Assembly (NCBI GenBank): GCA_022577435.1
Contig: JAKOON010000008.1
Coordinates: forward strand, 17,409,001 to 17,473,000
DNA from: Embiotoca jacksoni
Lineage: Eukaryota; Chordata; Actinopteri; Embiotocidae
Length of the DNA stretch: 64,000 nt
Direction: 5' to 3'
The position numbers were made by a program, and so were the translations under genes. The notes beneath the pieces were generated by a model. The model searched no databases, was not told the DNA's origin, and saw nothing but the letters and a program-made list of their open reading frames with translations. Shown in pieces: positions 14,017 through 26,820 of the stretch (the first letter of the stretch is position 1; the number at the start of each line of letters is the position of its first letter).

Positions 14017-17000
14017 AATACTCAACAGATGAGAATCAACAAGGTGATTTAAAACTCAAAGGGTGCTGTTTTCTGTGACAACTTCTCCCGCAGTGACCAA
14101 ATCCTCCAATCAGATAAGATATTTTCATGTTCTTCACAGCCCTTTGGCGACGTGGATGTTTCTTTTTGCCATGCTGTGGGTGATTCATTGGTATGACAGA
14201 GGTAATGATGCCAGTAGAGCGACAAATATTTTGCAGTACCATTGAAACCTGCAGCTACGGTGTAAAGCTTCAGTGAACCCCCATGTTATAATGTCATCGC
14301 TCTCCCCTCCCTTTGCCTCCAGCCACCCCCAGCCCTCCATCCTACATTTCAACTGTTTGCCCAGCTCTTCATCGAATCCCTTACCCACCCCCACGAGTCC
14401 CCTCAAGCCTGTGACATCATTAAGCACATGTTGTTCAAGCAGCGGTGATGACTGCCGCACCTTCCCCACCCCCACCTCGGTAAACCAGTAAAATAGAGAT
14501 GAGGCCCATAAATAATGGAGATGGTGTACGGTGCTATTCCAGCGTAGAGAGCCTGCACTTCAACAGCCTTTAAATAGGCATCCCTGAAATAGCAGGCTCT
14601 GTGCTGGGACCCTAGAGATGGCATTTTAATGCAGATGTGATATTTTATTGGCTCCCTGCCCCACCAGGCCCCCCTTTCCTCCCCAACCCTGCAACCAGGC
14701 TTGGGCACTGCTGTGATCAATCTGCTGGTTTGTGGTGCGTGATGCTTATCACCTATGAAAGGAAGAGCTACACATGCGTGGGCTGTACTCTGTCTTTCGA
14801 TGACACACACTCATTTCGCTCCTTTAATGCTTTGTCACAACGACACCTTCCTGTGTCAGAACCCACATGAGCTAAAGAACATCTGCCACCTGAGCCTAAG
14901 CAGCAGATGTTCAGATGTACACGAGGCTTAGGGACCAAACTGATGGATCATTTATATAAGAAGCACTCCTGCCACTACACCTGTAATACCATTTAGAAAG
15001 AAGGACATTACAAGCATGTGTTGTTGTTGTTGTTTTCTCAAACAGTTCAGCTTTCCATTTTACTCTTTGTATACTTTATGAGAAAAAAAGGTCTTTATAT
15101 TTTTACGAAAGATTTTAACCTCATGCTGGCACTAGAAGACACGTCAGGGGATGACCATGAATGTCCGTACATAATTTAATTTTAATATATTCGATAAATG
15201 CTGAAATATTTCAATCTCAAGTTAATGGAGCTATCAACTAACAGACTGACACTCCCATCCCTATAGAAGTGCACTCCTACAGCATGGCTAAAACCTACCT
15301 GCACTACCACCTACATGGATTTAAAAATATCAATATATTCCAAATGTGGACAGAGGATGCTGAGAAGAGTCTAAAAGCATGAGTCATAATCTTACAATTC
15401 AACCAAACACCAAGACATGATTTCTTTTGTTTTCACCAGAACACATGGACCAGCTAGATGTCATTTTCTTTGCAGGATTTGTCAGACTTTGATTAACTAA
15501 ACTTACAGCTGAACATCACAAAAATAGTTTTGACAAGAATATAATTGACTTCCCTGGTTGTGGTGCGAGCTTGTTTGCATCAGGCTTTGCAGTGTGACTG
15601 TCTGCAGTTTGTTGTGTTGATCAATAGTGTGGAACTTGTGGGCACTAAGTTAAATATATTAAGATTGATGGCTGCTGTTAGGGGTCCTTGCAGGAGGACG
15701 AGGGAGCATCAATACTACAAGAGCTATCACTCACAACAATGCTTAATATTCCTTTTCATTTAAAGAAGAAAGTTAATGACAAAACATGCTGGGCAGAAAA
15801 ATAGAAACCCCTGTGCAATGTTACGCAATCTATCATCTTAATCATTTTAGGAGCTGAAAATCATGAAACATTAAACATCAACAACTTAATATTTGACCAA
15901 ACTTATCACAGTTAAAACCTTCAAAACAAAGAAGTGACTGGACCTTGAGTTGATATTGTTTGGCCAACTATATAAATTTAAACATTATGCTAGTTTAAAT
16001 GTTGTAGTTTACCATTAGTTACTCTGATAGTGGTAGTAGTAATAGTTGAGAAATAATAATAAAGAATGAAAATAAATGCATTTTTTTCTTTTTTTGAGGG
16101 TCAAGAATAATGATACCTAGTAGTGTAATATTATATCATATTGCTCTTGCTTAATTTGATGTTTCAATAAATATATCATTAGAGTCATAACTTTATTATA
16201 TTGGCTCCCAAGATGGCAAGTGCTGAACAAATAGTGTAACTATGCAGTATACATACTTGCTGATCACTTCAAAAAAAATTAAGGTAAACAGTAAAAAGCT
16301 TCTTAGTTGCACAAAGACAGTATGATGGAGGAAGCACATCCCTCTCTGTCTAGTTGTTTTTTTCTCCCCCCCCCCCCCCCCCCCCCCCCTCCCAAAAAAA
16401 AAATCCCAGAGACAAAGCCGGGACCTCCACTGGTGCCCTGCACTGTGCCTGTGCCTCCGCCACACCCCCTACTCTTGCACCACCTTTAGCCCCCTTCACC
16501 ACACACCACACCCCCACCCCATTCCTCTGCTCCGCCCACTGCTGCACCCCCACCCCATGCACTCCCGCCCTACCGAGTAGCCCCAAATCTCCGCACTTTA
16601 GCCTCCTCCACTCGCTTCAGCATGCAGACCCTAATTAAAGAGAGACCCATTAAAGCACAACAGATGCTGAAAATTAAGGGATTATTCAAATGATTGCCAG
16701 TCACGGCTTGGGTAAGATTGGAGACAAGCAAAAGAGAAAAGAGAGAGGGAGAGAGCTGGGTGGACAACAGAGAAAGGGAGGGCTAAAGTAACAGGCAAAC
16801 CAGTGACATGAAAAGTAGAATTGGTTTGAAATTAACTACAAGAGTTTTCCCCTGTTGCCGTCAACCTTGTTGATATTGTTCTCTTAATTAAAAAAAATTA
16901 ACAAGTGTTTAATAAGCATTTGTATATGCAGGGACTCACAACCAATTAACAAGGGATTTGATGTGAGAACAAAAACAGTGGTTCTTTTGTATCATTTATG

Positions 17001-20000
17001 GACAAACTGGGTGTAAAACTGCATACTCATTAAAGAACTTCAAACATTCTCTCATGACAATCACAAAAGACGGTTTCAATGGGCTCAAAAAGCGTTGCTG
17101 ATTTCCAAAGACCTAAGCTATCACATAACCTTGTTTGCTGAAGAACACAGCTGTCTGTCTCCTCTACATGTATGTGCATGAACCTTCATGCTTTTTTTAA
17201 GCTCACATGTCCAGTCTGAGCACCATCTACAGCTCTCGTGGGGGTTCATCCTGTCTGCACCGTGCATCCTCTCAGACACAGAGCCCAAGTCACACTGAGG
17301 TTTTCCTTCCTGATAAGGGTTAATGCAGAACAGAGGCCTGACACTCGTGTGTGTGCTTTAGTTTCGCCTCTTGTCTGTTTGTGAATTCTGTCCTCTTTCC
17401 AAGTCCTCATGGCGAAGTACTGAGTCAAGAGTGAGCCGTTACGCCCCCACTGTGTCATAATTTGGGGGGTGAAATCCACCCGGCAGTGGAGCACGAGGGA
17501 CACAGCAGTGATATCACTGGGCTCCAGGGTGAAGGAGAGCTCTGCTTCACACATCACACCTGAAGAGACATTGTTTGTGTAGTCTGTCCTTATTCCAGGT
17601 TTTCATGGTAGAGAGGAGGGGTGGCGTGCCTCAGGTCTTATTTGTGTGGCCGATTCTAAAAGCTGCTTGACGTCTTCCCGTATCTACTGTTTCAATTTAA
17701 TTTATTGTCCATACTCAAATTTGTCCATGTCACTCTATTGTTTACGTACTAAGACAGAGAATCTTCTTCTGCTGCTCTTTCTAAGGTTTCTTTCTTTCCC
17801 TGTTAAATGTTTTTTTCTAAGAATCTAAAGATAGAGGGTGTCATATGCTGTACATATTGTAAAGCCCCCTGGTGTAAATTGGTCATTTGTGAGATGGATT
17901 ATGTTTTTGTCTTCATATGCTTCCTATTTATTACCAGAATCTTACTTGTTAGGTTTAGTAAAACGATAGCGCTTTTAAAACAACACAGCCTATAATATCC
18001 TATTTCTGCTTCTTGGTCGTACGCTGGGGACACAGTTCACTTCTTCTGTGAGTTAAGAAAAAAAGAGAAAGATAAAGAGGATTTGAGGACACAGGCAGCT
18101 CAGTGAATGAGCATATTCTCCCATTACTGGAGGCTGGCATCTTCCACTTGAAAGAATTTGATCTCCTCTTAACTTGACCCCCTCCAGTCTGTCCCTCTGC
18201 CAAGTTACCACCTTATTAAGGACATTGCATGTGGGATAGCCCCAAAGAGATGAAGTCCTGTGCCCTTGTCAAATTAGCCAGACTTCCACTAACCTCAGCC
18301 AGAACATTTTTACGGTGGCCTTCTTTCTGACAAGCTCAATAAAAGTGCTGGAGATCTGTATAGTAGTCAAGGAGAGTCGAAGCCTCTGTTGAGTTTTGAT
18401 ATCACACCTAAGACTCAGAGGAGCTGTAGTTTTTAAATGCGTACATAGCATGTCCAGTACAGGAATAGATATCCTTTAGTAGAAAATTGTAACATAAAAC
18501 ATATTCAACTTTGCACACAAAAACAACAAACGAAAATACACTGAGAACTGCTAGTAGCAAGTGGGTCAGGATTTGGTCTATGTAGGCTGCAGATTTCTTA
18601 CCTTTTCTCCAGGTAAGAGTGAATCTTCTACATGAATGAAATTCTTTCATCTTGAGCATTTCAAGGAGCAATAAGCTTTTCAAAAAAAGTTTTAATTCTT
18701 TTAGAAGTGGAGTAATAAATTCACCTATTTTACTCACACATGCACTCATACTCATACGGCGCAACGCTTAGGACAACAGCATGTTTTGTGATATTTTTCA
18801 TGTTTTTTTGACAAATTATGTTTCTTCCCCCAACATTTATTGCTGAGAATAGTGCACATTAAAAAGATGTTGACACTCTTCCAATTCACACCTGATTGTT
18901 GCTGTGAAGAGGCTATACCTTCCTAATTCCAGTCTCTACTTGCCCAGAGGCCACCTATCTAATTAATATCACCAATACCTTTGCATGCAACTGACTGCTT
19001 TAGAATTCAAATGAGATGCCTTTCAGTATCTATGAGCTCATATCCACATGAATTATGTGCTGTCATTCTTTCAGCTCATTCACTGTATGCTCCCTGCACA
19101 AAAGTAAAACCCTACAATGCGTATCCCCCATCTTGTCTGGATACTTTGAAATATTTTAAAACGTTTAGAGACATCTGGGGTTAAAAACGATTTATATTCA
19201 AATGGTAATGCCATTAAATTCTTCTTTGGATGGTCTACGCCTCTTGTTTTGTGAAGCCAGAAATAAGCGAGGCCCACAGACAGCAGTGGCTCTGAATAAC
19301 AACCTGGATGGACAATTGGCATCACAATTCTCCTCAGTCTAACACTCATTACTTCCCCCTCATTAGAGGACAACTGTTAGGTTGGGAGGCCACTCTGAGG
19401 AGATCAGGATGAATCTCTACCGAAAAGTCTTTTCGTTGTGCTGCCGTTTCTTCATCGCACATCGCAGGTGGAAAGAATATGAGCATTGTGACATTTCTGA
19501 GATTAATATACCTTGACTGTGTGTGTTGCTGTCTGAGAGTGTAGCATGCAGGGTTAACTATGCATCTGAGAGTGACTTTGAGGAGGGTCGGTCTGAACCG
19601 GGGGGTAGATGGATGACCCCACATCTGGCACTCCCACGGGAAATCTGAAAGACGCAGGGCGGGACCGGCCCATGCGCTCCACTGCATCTCAGAGCACCCT
19701 GAAATCTGGGTTCCCCAAATGGCTGAGCCATTGGCTGTGTAAATCTCACCCCTTCATCACTCCATCCCACACACAAGAGAAGCCCTGAGTAGTTGTATGA
19801 GGGAGGTCCACTGGGCCTCACTTGGGTGATTCCCACTAGGCATTAATCTGTCTCACTGTCCCTGCTGGTTTACAAATCCTTACATCACAGCTTCCAAAAA
19901 TGCAGTCCTATCAAAAATTGACATAAACGAATCCATCATCAGAGTGACAGCTGAGAGTCCAATGTCTTAAGCTGTCTATTTATTATGAACCTGCGTTCAT

Positions 20001-23000
20001 GGGGTGGTCTTTATGCTCTGATACCTCTTTTTCTTTTTCACAATCATTAATCACACAAACATTACATGGTTTTCTTTTGGTTTTGCTTTTAGTATGATTT
20101 GTGTGAGCCACAGAAAACACAAGCACCAAATGTTTGCCTCTTTTCACCCACACATTTCCTGAGGATGCACACCATAACTACTTTTACTATAACTACCCAT
20201 CAGTACAAAATTGTTTTAAGCCTGTTTTCTACTCAAAGTGAAAATATACAAATTGTACTCCTGTCTATATTGGCAAACAGCGAATGAGGAAAGACACAAG
20301 GAGACCGCTCGGTGTCTTTGAAATGCTTGCAAGTGAAATGCTATGATGAGATAACATTTTCTGTGTCGTATCAACAACATTAATTAGCAATAGCTAATAT
20401 ATAGTATGACTGAGGTCGTAGTTGCATCAAAGGTTGTTCACCTGTCCAACAAATATAATAGCACTGCATTAGCATGAAAATCCATACCTGTCATTATCAT
20501 CATTACCAAAGTGTCATCTTAGTGGTGTCGATTTCATCTTGTACGCCAAATTCCAGACTCACAATAACGTTATCTAAAATATTTGGACAATTTATTTGAC
20601 TAAGAGAAAGAAAATATGATTTGCTAAAAGTACTGTAAAATTCAGATATTATGTATATTGGACAAAAAAACCCCAAAAAACCCCAGAATACTTTGAAGCA
20701 TTTTCCAGTCCTGGTCATGTCTCTTCAAACTAAGCCGCAAAGCGAAAGCCGCAAAGCGAAAGCCTGAGCTACAGATGCAGCAATTTCCATATGTGCAATA
20801 TATGTGTATGTCCTCTAATCTTCATATTGGCACTGCTTGTGGTGCCAGTGAATGTGGATAGTCATCTCTCAGTAAATGGCACACGTCTTTCCTTATCCAT
20901 ATTGTGCAGACTTACTCTCCTTTTAGATGTCATTCTCCCTTTTTTCCTCTGTCTTGCTTTACTCTCTCTCCACCATACTCACAAATAGGACTGGACAGGT
21001 AATTATAGATTTTGGAATGAAAACCTTTCCATTATTTAATAAGAACTGGCATTGTCATAGCACTAATAAGTAGAAATATTCCACCCACCTGCTATATTTA
21101 CCTCAGATTAGAGAGAATATATCTTTTAATAAAAGATGGGAATGTGTAAGAATGGCCAAACCATATGTTTCAGGTACATAGAAGACAATGTAAATGAAAA
21201 TGGCCGTGGCTAATGAAGCAACACGGTGTGCACGGGTTATCCATTAAAGTCCTTAAGTTGGAGTGTTTGTGTGCGCAGGCTGCTGACAGAGTGAGGCTCA
21301 TACATTTCTAAGAAATTATCCATGTTACTTGGATACCAGCCTTCGGACACACTGTCACCATTACACTCAGCTGATAACACGTGGACACACATTATTCACA
21401 CATGATGGCTTATGTACGTAAAAGGTGAACAGACATGCATGCACTTACTGACATGCACAGAAATTTGTTTCTCTGTCTTTGCCCCTCGCACACACAGCCA
21501 CACATACAGTACAATCACTCACACCCGTCCCTGCTCTGTCAGCTCAACTGACAGCAGTAATGAGTTTCTTCTCTGCGTAAGCCAACTAGCACCCACTCAG
21601 GGGAATTTTTCAGGCTGAATTGCGGCCATTAATCACAATCCCGGGCAACACAGTGCCATCACGTGGGTTGCAAACAGAGATGCGTTGGTGGGGGGCACGA
21701 CTACAACAGAGCATAGGAGGAGCTAGTGATTGTATTAAAGACAGAGGGAGTGGACTGATGAGAAAGGAATGAGAACAATGTATAATAGTTTTATTTTAGT
21801 GGACCACCTGCGTGTTGTTTAGAGTTGAACTAATACTGGGCTAAGTGAAAGATAACAAAACAGGAAGTAGCAAAATTTCAGATCCTCTATTCTCTAAATA
21901 GAAGCTCAATTACTGGGAGAAGAGATGCTACGACATCAATCATGCACAACGAGATGGATGAGAGATACTTGTGCCAGCCACTTCACGCCTTTAGGACCTT
22001 GTAACAGCAATACTGACACACATTCATGTACATGAAAAGAGAGAAAAAATATTGTATGTGCTGAAGACTGAAACCTATTGCATAACATGAAGCAAAGAGC
22101 GAGGCAATGGGATAAATGATTTCAGTGCAGCTACAGTGACAGCAGCCGTTTAAGAGCATAGATCATTTAAGAGAGCAGCAGCTGTTTATATATGGAAAAC
22201 TGCCATCACCTCATTTTGTGATGTTAAGATATTGTCACCGCCACGTCCTCTTGTTGAGACAGCTGGAAACTCAAGGTCTGGTTCTTATTCTTTTCTTTTC
22301 AATGTCTTTTTATCCTCAGGCTGCCAGCTGACTGTGGTCACCAGGGACATTACTGCCCCTTGCTCGCTGGAGAAACCCAGCCCCCCACCCACCTCCAAAC
22401 TGGCTAATCTAATGAATTCAGGGTAATATGCAGTCAGTAACCCCCAGCTTCTTTTGTACACACATGTGTGACTCTCCAGCCACGCCCACCGCATGGAGCC
22501 TAGCACGCACCCAATCATGAGAAAAAATAAGCAGAGAGGAAGAGGAGCAGGAAAGAGAGGAAAGCCAAGTGCAGGCCCTGTCATAACCACTTAGTGTTAC
22601 AAGACAGCGGGTGAGAGATGAAAGCCCTTTGTCTCTGCTGCTACCTATAGCGTGTGCAAACAAAGACTGGGCAGATACGATATTTGTTACAATGGTATAT
22701 CTGCTTAATCAGATAATGAAATACCATTTTCAGGGATTGAGCAAACAAAGAGCAATCCTGGATTTACATAAATTCAGGGAAATATTGTTTTCTGGTGAAA
22801 AAAAAATCCCAAGGCTGCATGAGGCCTATGAATATTGAAATAAAATATAGGCTTTGTCTTTACAGTGATTCTTTTGACTCTTATTTTGGTTGCTTCTTTG
22901 CAGGGCTTTGTATTAGGTAAAGCAGTCTGTCCCATGTAAAAACAAAACAAAAGTTTTTTATGTATTATTTCATGTTTAATCCAAATATGTTTTCAGAATT

Positions 23001-26000
23001 TCTCTATCACGAATAGATCTTTGGTCCCTGTATACTCACATGGACCTGGAAAAGTGGTACCAATTAAATGGAGCCCTATTTTGCCAGACTATTGCTGGAC
23101 AAGAGGGATGTTTCTGAGGCCAAATATAGGTGAAAATCATACATTTGTACATTTTAGAAGCACTTTTGTACACATTCTGAGTGTAACAACAGCCTTGTTT
23201 ATGAATAAGTATTATACATTCTGTAACTTAATAACCATACCTGAGAGAAAAATTATACAAATAGATATAAATTCAGCATAAAAAGTACTTTTTTATATAC
23301 TTTTCGCAGTATTTTAGCTTGTGGGACCAAAAAAAGTAAAACAAATATTTATTCCATTGTGGATTAATTTGGAAACAATAAATATTTGCCATTTTTTAAA
23401 AGTGTACGCAAACAAAATATCAATTGACCATCAAAAGAGTTCCAAATAAATGTTCTGTTTTCTTTTTGTCAAAAGGAGCTAAGTATAATCAGTTAAAGTT
23501 TTATTTTCAACTGACACATTTTTAAGATGAAATACTGTGATATATTGTTCAAGTGTTCCACACATCACTAAATGAAAGCAACACCTGTGGTGTGGCTGAG
23601 CAGTCCCTCACTCACATATTAATGTTTCTGTGCTCTGCCATTATATGATATAAAGTCGTGTCCATTGACAAAGAACACTTACTGTCAGCAACCTGTAACA
23701 GTGACTCTGATCATCATGCTCTAGTCTCGTCTGTTCCTTGGAGAAGATGGGAGGGGCAAGATCATAAGCTGTCAGACATAAGGACATATCACCGACTCGT
23801 CCAGCCCGCCATCAGCCAGCTAACCCTCTAAAGCTGTCTACCCACTCACAAATAATGCCTATGCTGGAAAATGGAGAGGGCTATTACACGACTGGTATCA
23901 TGTTTCATCTTTTCACGCTGAGGCAATAAAATGGTCCTCCTTACGACTTACTAACACATGACATGAAACTATTTCTGTAAAGAAAAAAATCTGAGATTCA
24001 TTCATAAAAATGATTCAAGATGGCAGTCGGACGGATGACACAAATTCTTTGTATGATTATAAAATAAACACATTTCACCCCCTGAGCACCTCTTGAAAGA
24101 GGGCTATTGGAAGCATGTCTTATGATGGATCGTGGGGTTGCTACTCTGTCACTCGAGGATAGAATTAAATTAAATGTTTCAGTGGTGCTTTCAAACCGAA
24201 ATAAAGGTGTCAGTAACATGTCAATGTAGTGAGGGAATGCACACTGTGCATTAGTTACTATTTTGTACTTATAGCAGGTCAACATATTATATGTACAGTC
24301 ATTGACCACGAGCCTGTGCACATGTCCATGTCAGTGCATTTATTTGATCCTAAGCGTAGGTAATGTGCAAGTTACAGAGATGAATTACGAGCCTGGGGTC
24401 AGGGGAGCAGTTTTCCAGCATGTTCTAACGGCAGCGCGGCGTGCTTCTTCAAGCCAAGCGAGCCCACTGCTGTTGCTTTGCATCCCGCTGCCTGTCGAAA
24501 GCTGCCCTGGAAACAAAAGCTGCCGGGGTCAGGAGGTCACGGCACAGCATCGGAATGGAATGTTCCTTCCTGGTTCAAGGTCCAGCCTCCGGAGCCAGAG
24601 GGGCCAAGAAATCATTTGAGACCACAGACACATGCTCTATCTATTTTACTCCCTATTTCTCCCCATTTTCATCTTTCCCCACTTGGTTTTGATGCAGTTT
24701 ACTTTGCTCTTGATTTCTATTTTACTATTTTTATGATTATCCCTGTGTTTTATCTACAAGATGTTAAGAAATAGCAAAAACATTCAGATTACAATTTCAA
24801 GTCCTCAAGGTGACGTCCTCAAATGTGTTGTCCAACCAACATTCAAAGAACCAAAGTGATCAGTTAACAGAAGACAAAGGAAAAAAAAAATCTTAATGGT
24901 ATTTGGAAAATTATCTGCAGATTCATTTCACTTTAGGTTTTCTTTATAACCTGTGGCTGCTGAACAACATAAGGTTTTTCTCTTACTACTGTAACTGCAC
25001 TACTTTTTGTTTGTTACATGCAGATGAGAAACTGCTCTTAATAACTGAATACCTTTTCCTTCTCAGGTGTCAAATACTATAACTTTACAACCCTGGATGT
25101 CATAGTTAGCATTACAATGGAATACATTGAAATCTAAACTTCTTAAACAGGGTATTTTTTTCAATCATTACATTCCCAAAAGTGAGACATGGTAACAAAA
25201 CTACAGAAATTGCAAACAGGTTGTCCGGAGGAAATATGGCCATCCCAGAAATCGTTCATCCTGTTCCAGCAATAACCTCTTCTAATTGGTTCCTGTGGAA
25301 TTAATTTTGATCTCTGGTGACCTACTCCACAGACACTGGTGGCTGACAAGTTTTTAACCCCAAACACTTCAGGGGAGAAAAGAGAATAAAAACTGTGTAT
25401 CTCAATGAGTTCATGTTGTTATAACAATCCCTCATTACAGCATCTGACTGTAAAGATAATGCATGCACACTTGCATGGATGCTACACCATATTCATCATT
25501 TCCTCTGACAATCGCTTACAATAATTGACTCATCTTCTGTCATTACCTTCTGTAAAAAAATACCAAAGCCTCCATCGACACAGAATAATAAATAATTTCC
25601 AACACCTTATCTTGTGTTATTTGGACCTTAAATTGATAGTAAGCAAGCAAGACATTGATATAGATTAGACCTGCTCGTTTGAGTTGATAGTGTGCAAAGT
25701 TAATAACTTTACTTTGAGGACAATACCCGAGTGAAGAGGTGCGCAGTAACTTTGCCCTGTCACTGGAGGTCAAATAATAGCTTTAATACAGAACATAATC
25801 ATTATAATGAAGTGAAAGTGAAAGTGAAATATTGCCACACATTTCCTCAAGCCAAGTTCAACATCAAGCAGTCCTCTAGTCATATATGGAAACATGTCAG
25901 AAAATAGCAGCAGAAATATAGTTACTGTTATATAGAACTGAATTTTTTGAAACTGTGAAGCCCTCGAGAAAACAGAAAACACATGACAAAGACAAATAAA

Positions 26001-26765
26001 TGTCCTTTGAGTGAGAGAAAATTTGCTTATTTTGCTTTTGTTCTTCCAGGTTGCTGCGTTGCTTGTTTGGGAAAGAGCAGGGTTAGAGTTGTGATGCTGT
26101 GGCAGGTTTGGGCCACTTTATTTCACTTCCAAAGCCAAGGTCACTGCCACTGCCCCGGGGCAATCAGACAGGGGGATGGGTCCCCACTAGGGAATGAACA
26201 GGAGGCTGCGTATTGGAGGAGGGGAAACATAATGGGAGGAGAATAACAAAAAGGGAGGGGTATTCTGCCCTAGTGCACACAAAAAGGTCACAGTTTCCCA
26301 GTTAAACCCCCCTCTCCATCGTCCAGCCCCTCATGACCTGCGACCCCTCTATTTCTAAGTCAATGCTGAAACCTAGGGAAAAGAAAGAGGCAGGAGGGTG
26401 CAAGGGGAAACACACCCACCCAGAGTCAGCAGTGACAAAAGGGGGCCTCAGGCACAGCTAGCTGAGTCGGTCAGGAGAACAAACACTCAGGCCACCATCA
26501 CAAAGCAGAGCCACCAGAGGCTGAACATCTCCACAGCCTCTGCCTGTTCCCAGCCACTCCACTGCCCTGCATTTCACAACTGACAATAGGTACCCCAGCA
26601 CACACAAACACACATGCAGGCAAGAGAGGGGAGAGGTGTCTGGGGCCCAAAGGAAAGCTGCAGCCTGCCATCAATGACTGGCCTTTGTCTCAGACTCTTC
26701 TGTTTGTTGGCAGAAAGATTTCCTGATCCCTGCTTAAACAAAATGGAAAACTGGACTGAAGGGCC

Positions 26766-26820
<55 letters not shown>

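Noticed and set aside
14403..14810. 135-residue open frame on the minus strand
   Set aside because: No recognisable domain, codon pattern or splice partner; it overlaps equally plausible open frames on the other strand in a GC-rich patch.
19558..19850. GC-richer block with a 92-residue minus-strand frame
   Set aside because: No recognised protein family and no joinable splice sites to igdcc3 in frame. It could be a conserved non-coding element, but nothing in one sequence supports that.
24390..24620. Small GC-richer patch with overlapping plus-strand frames
   Set aside because: No domain, no promoter elements and no splice partner recognised; three frames are open at once, which suggests composition rather than coding.
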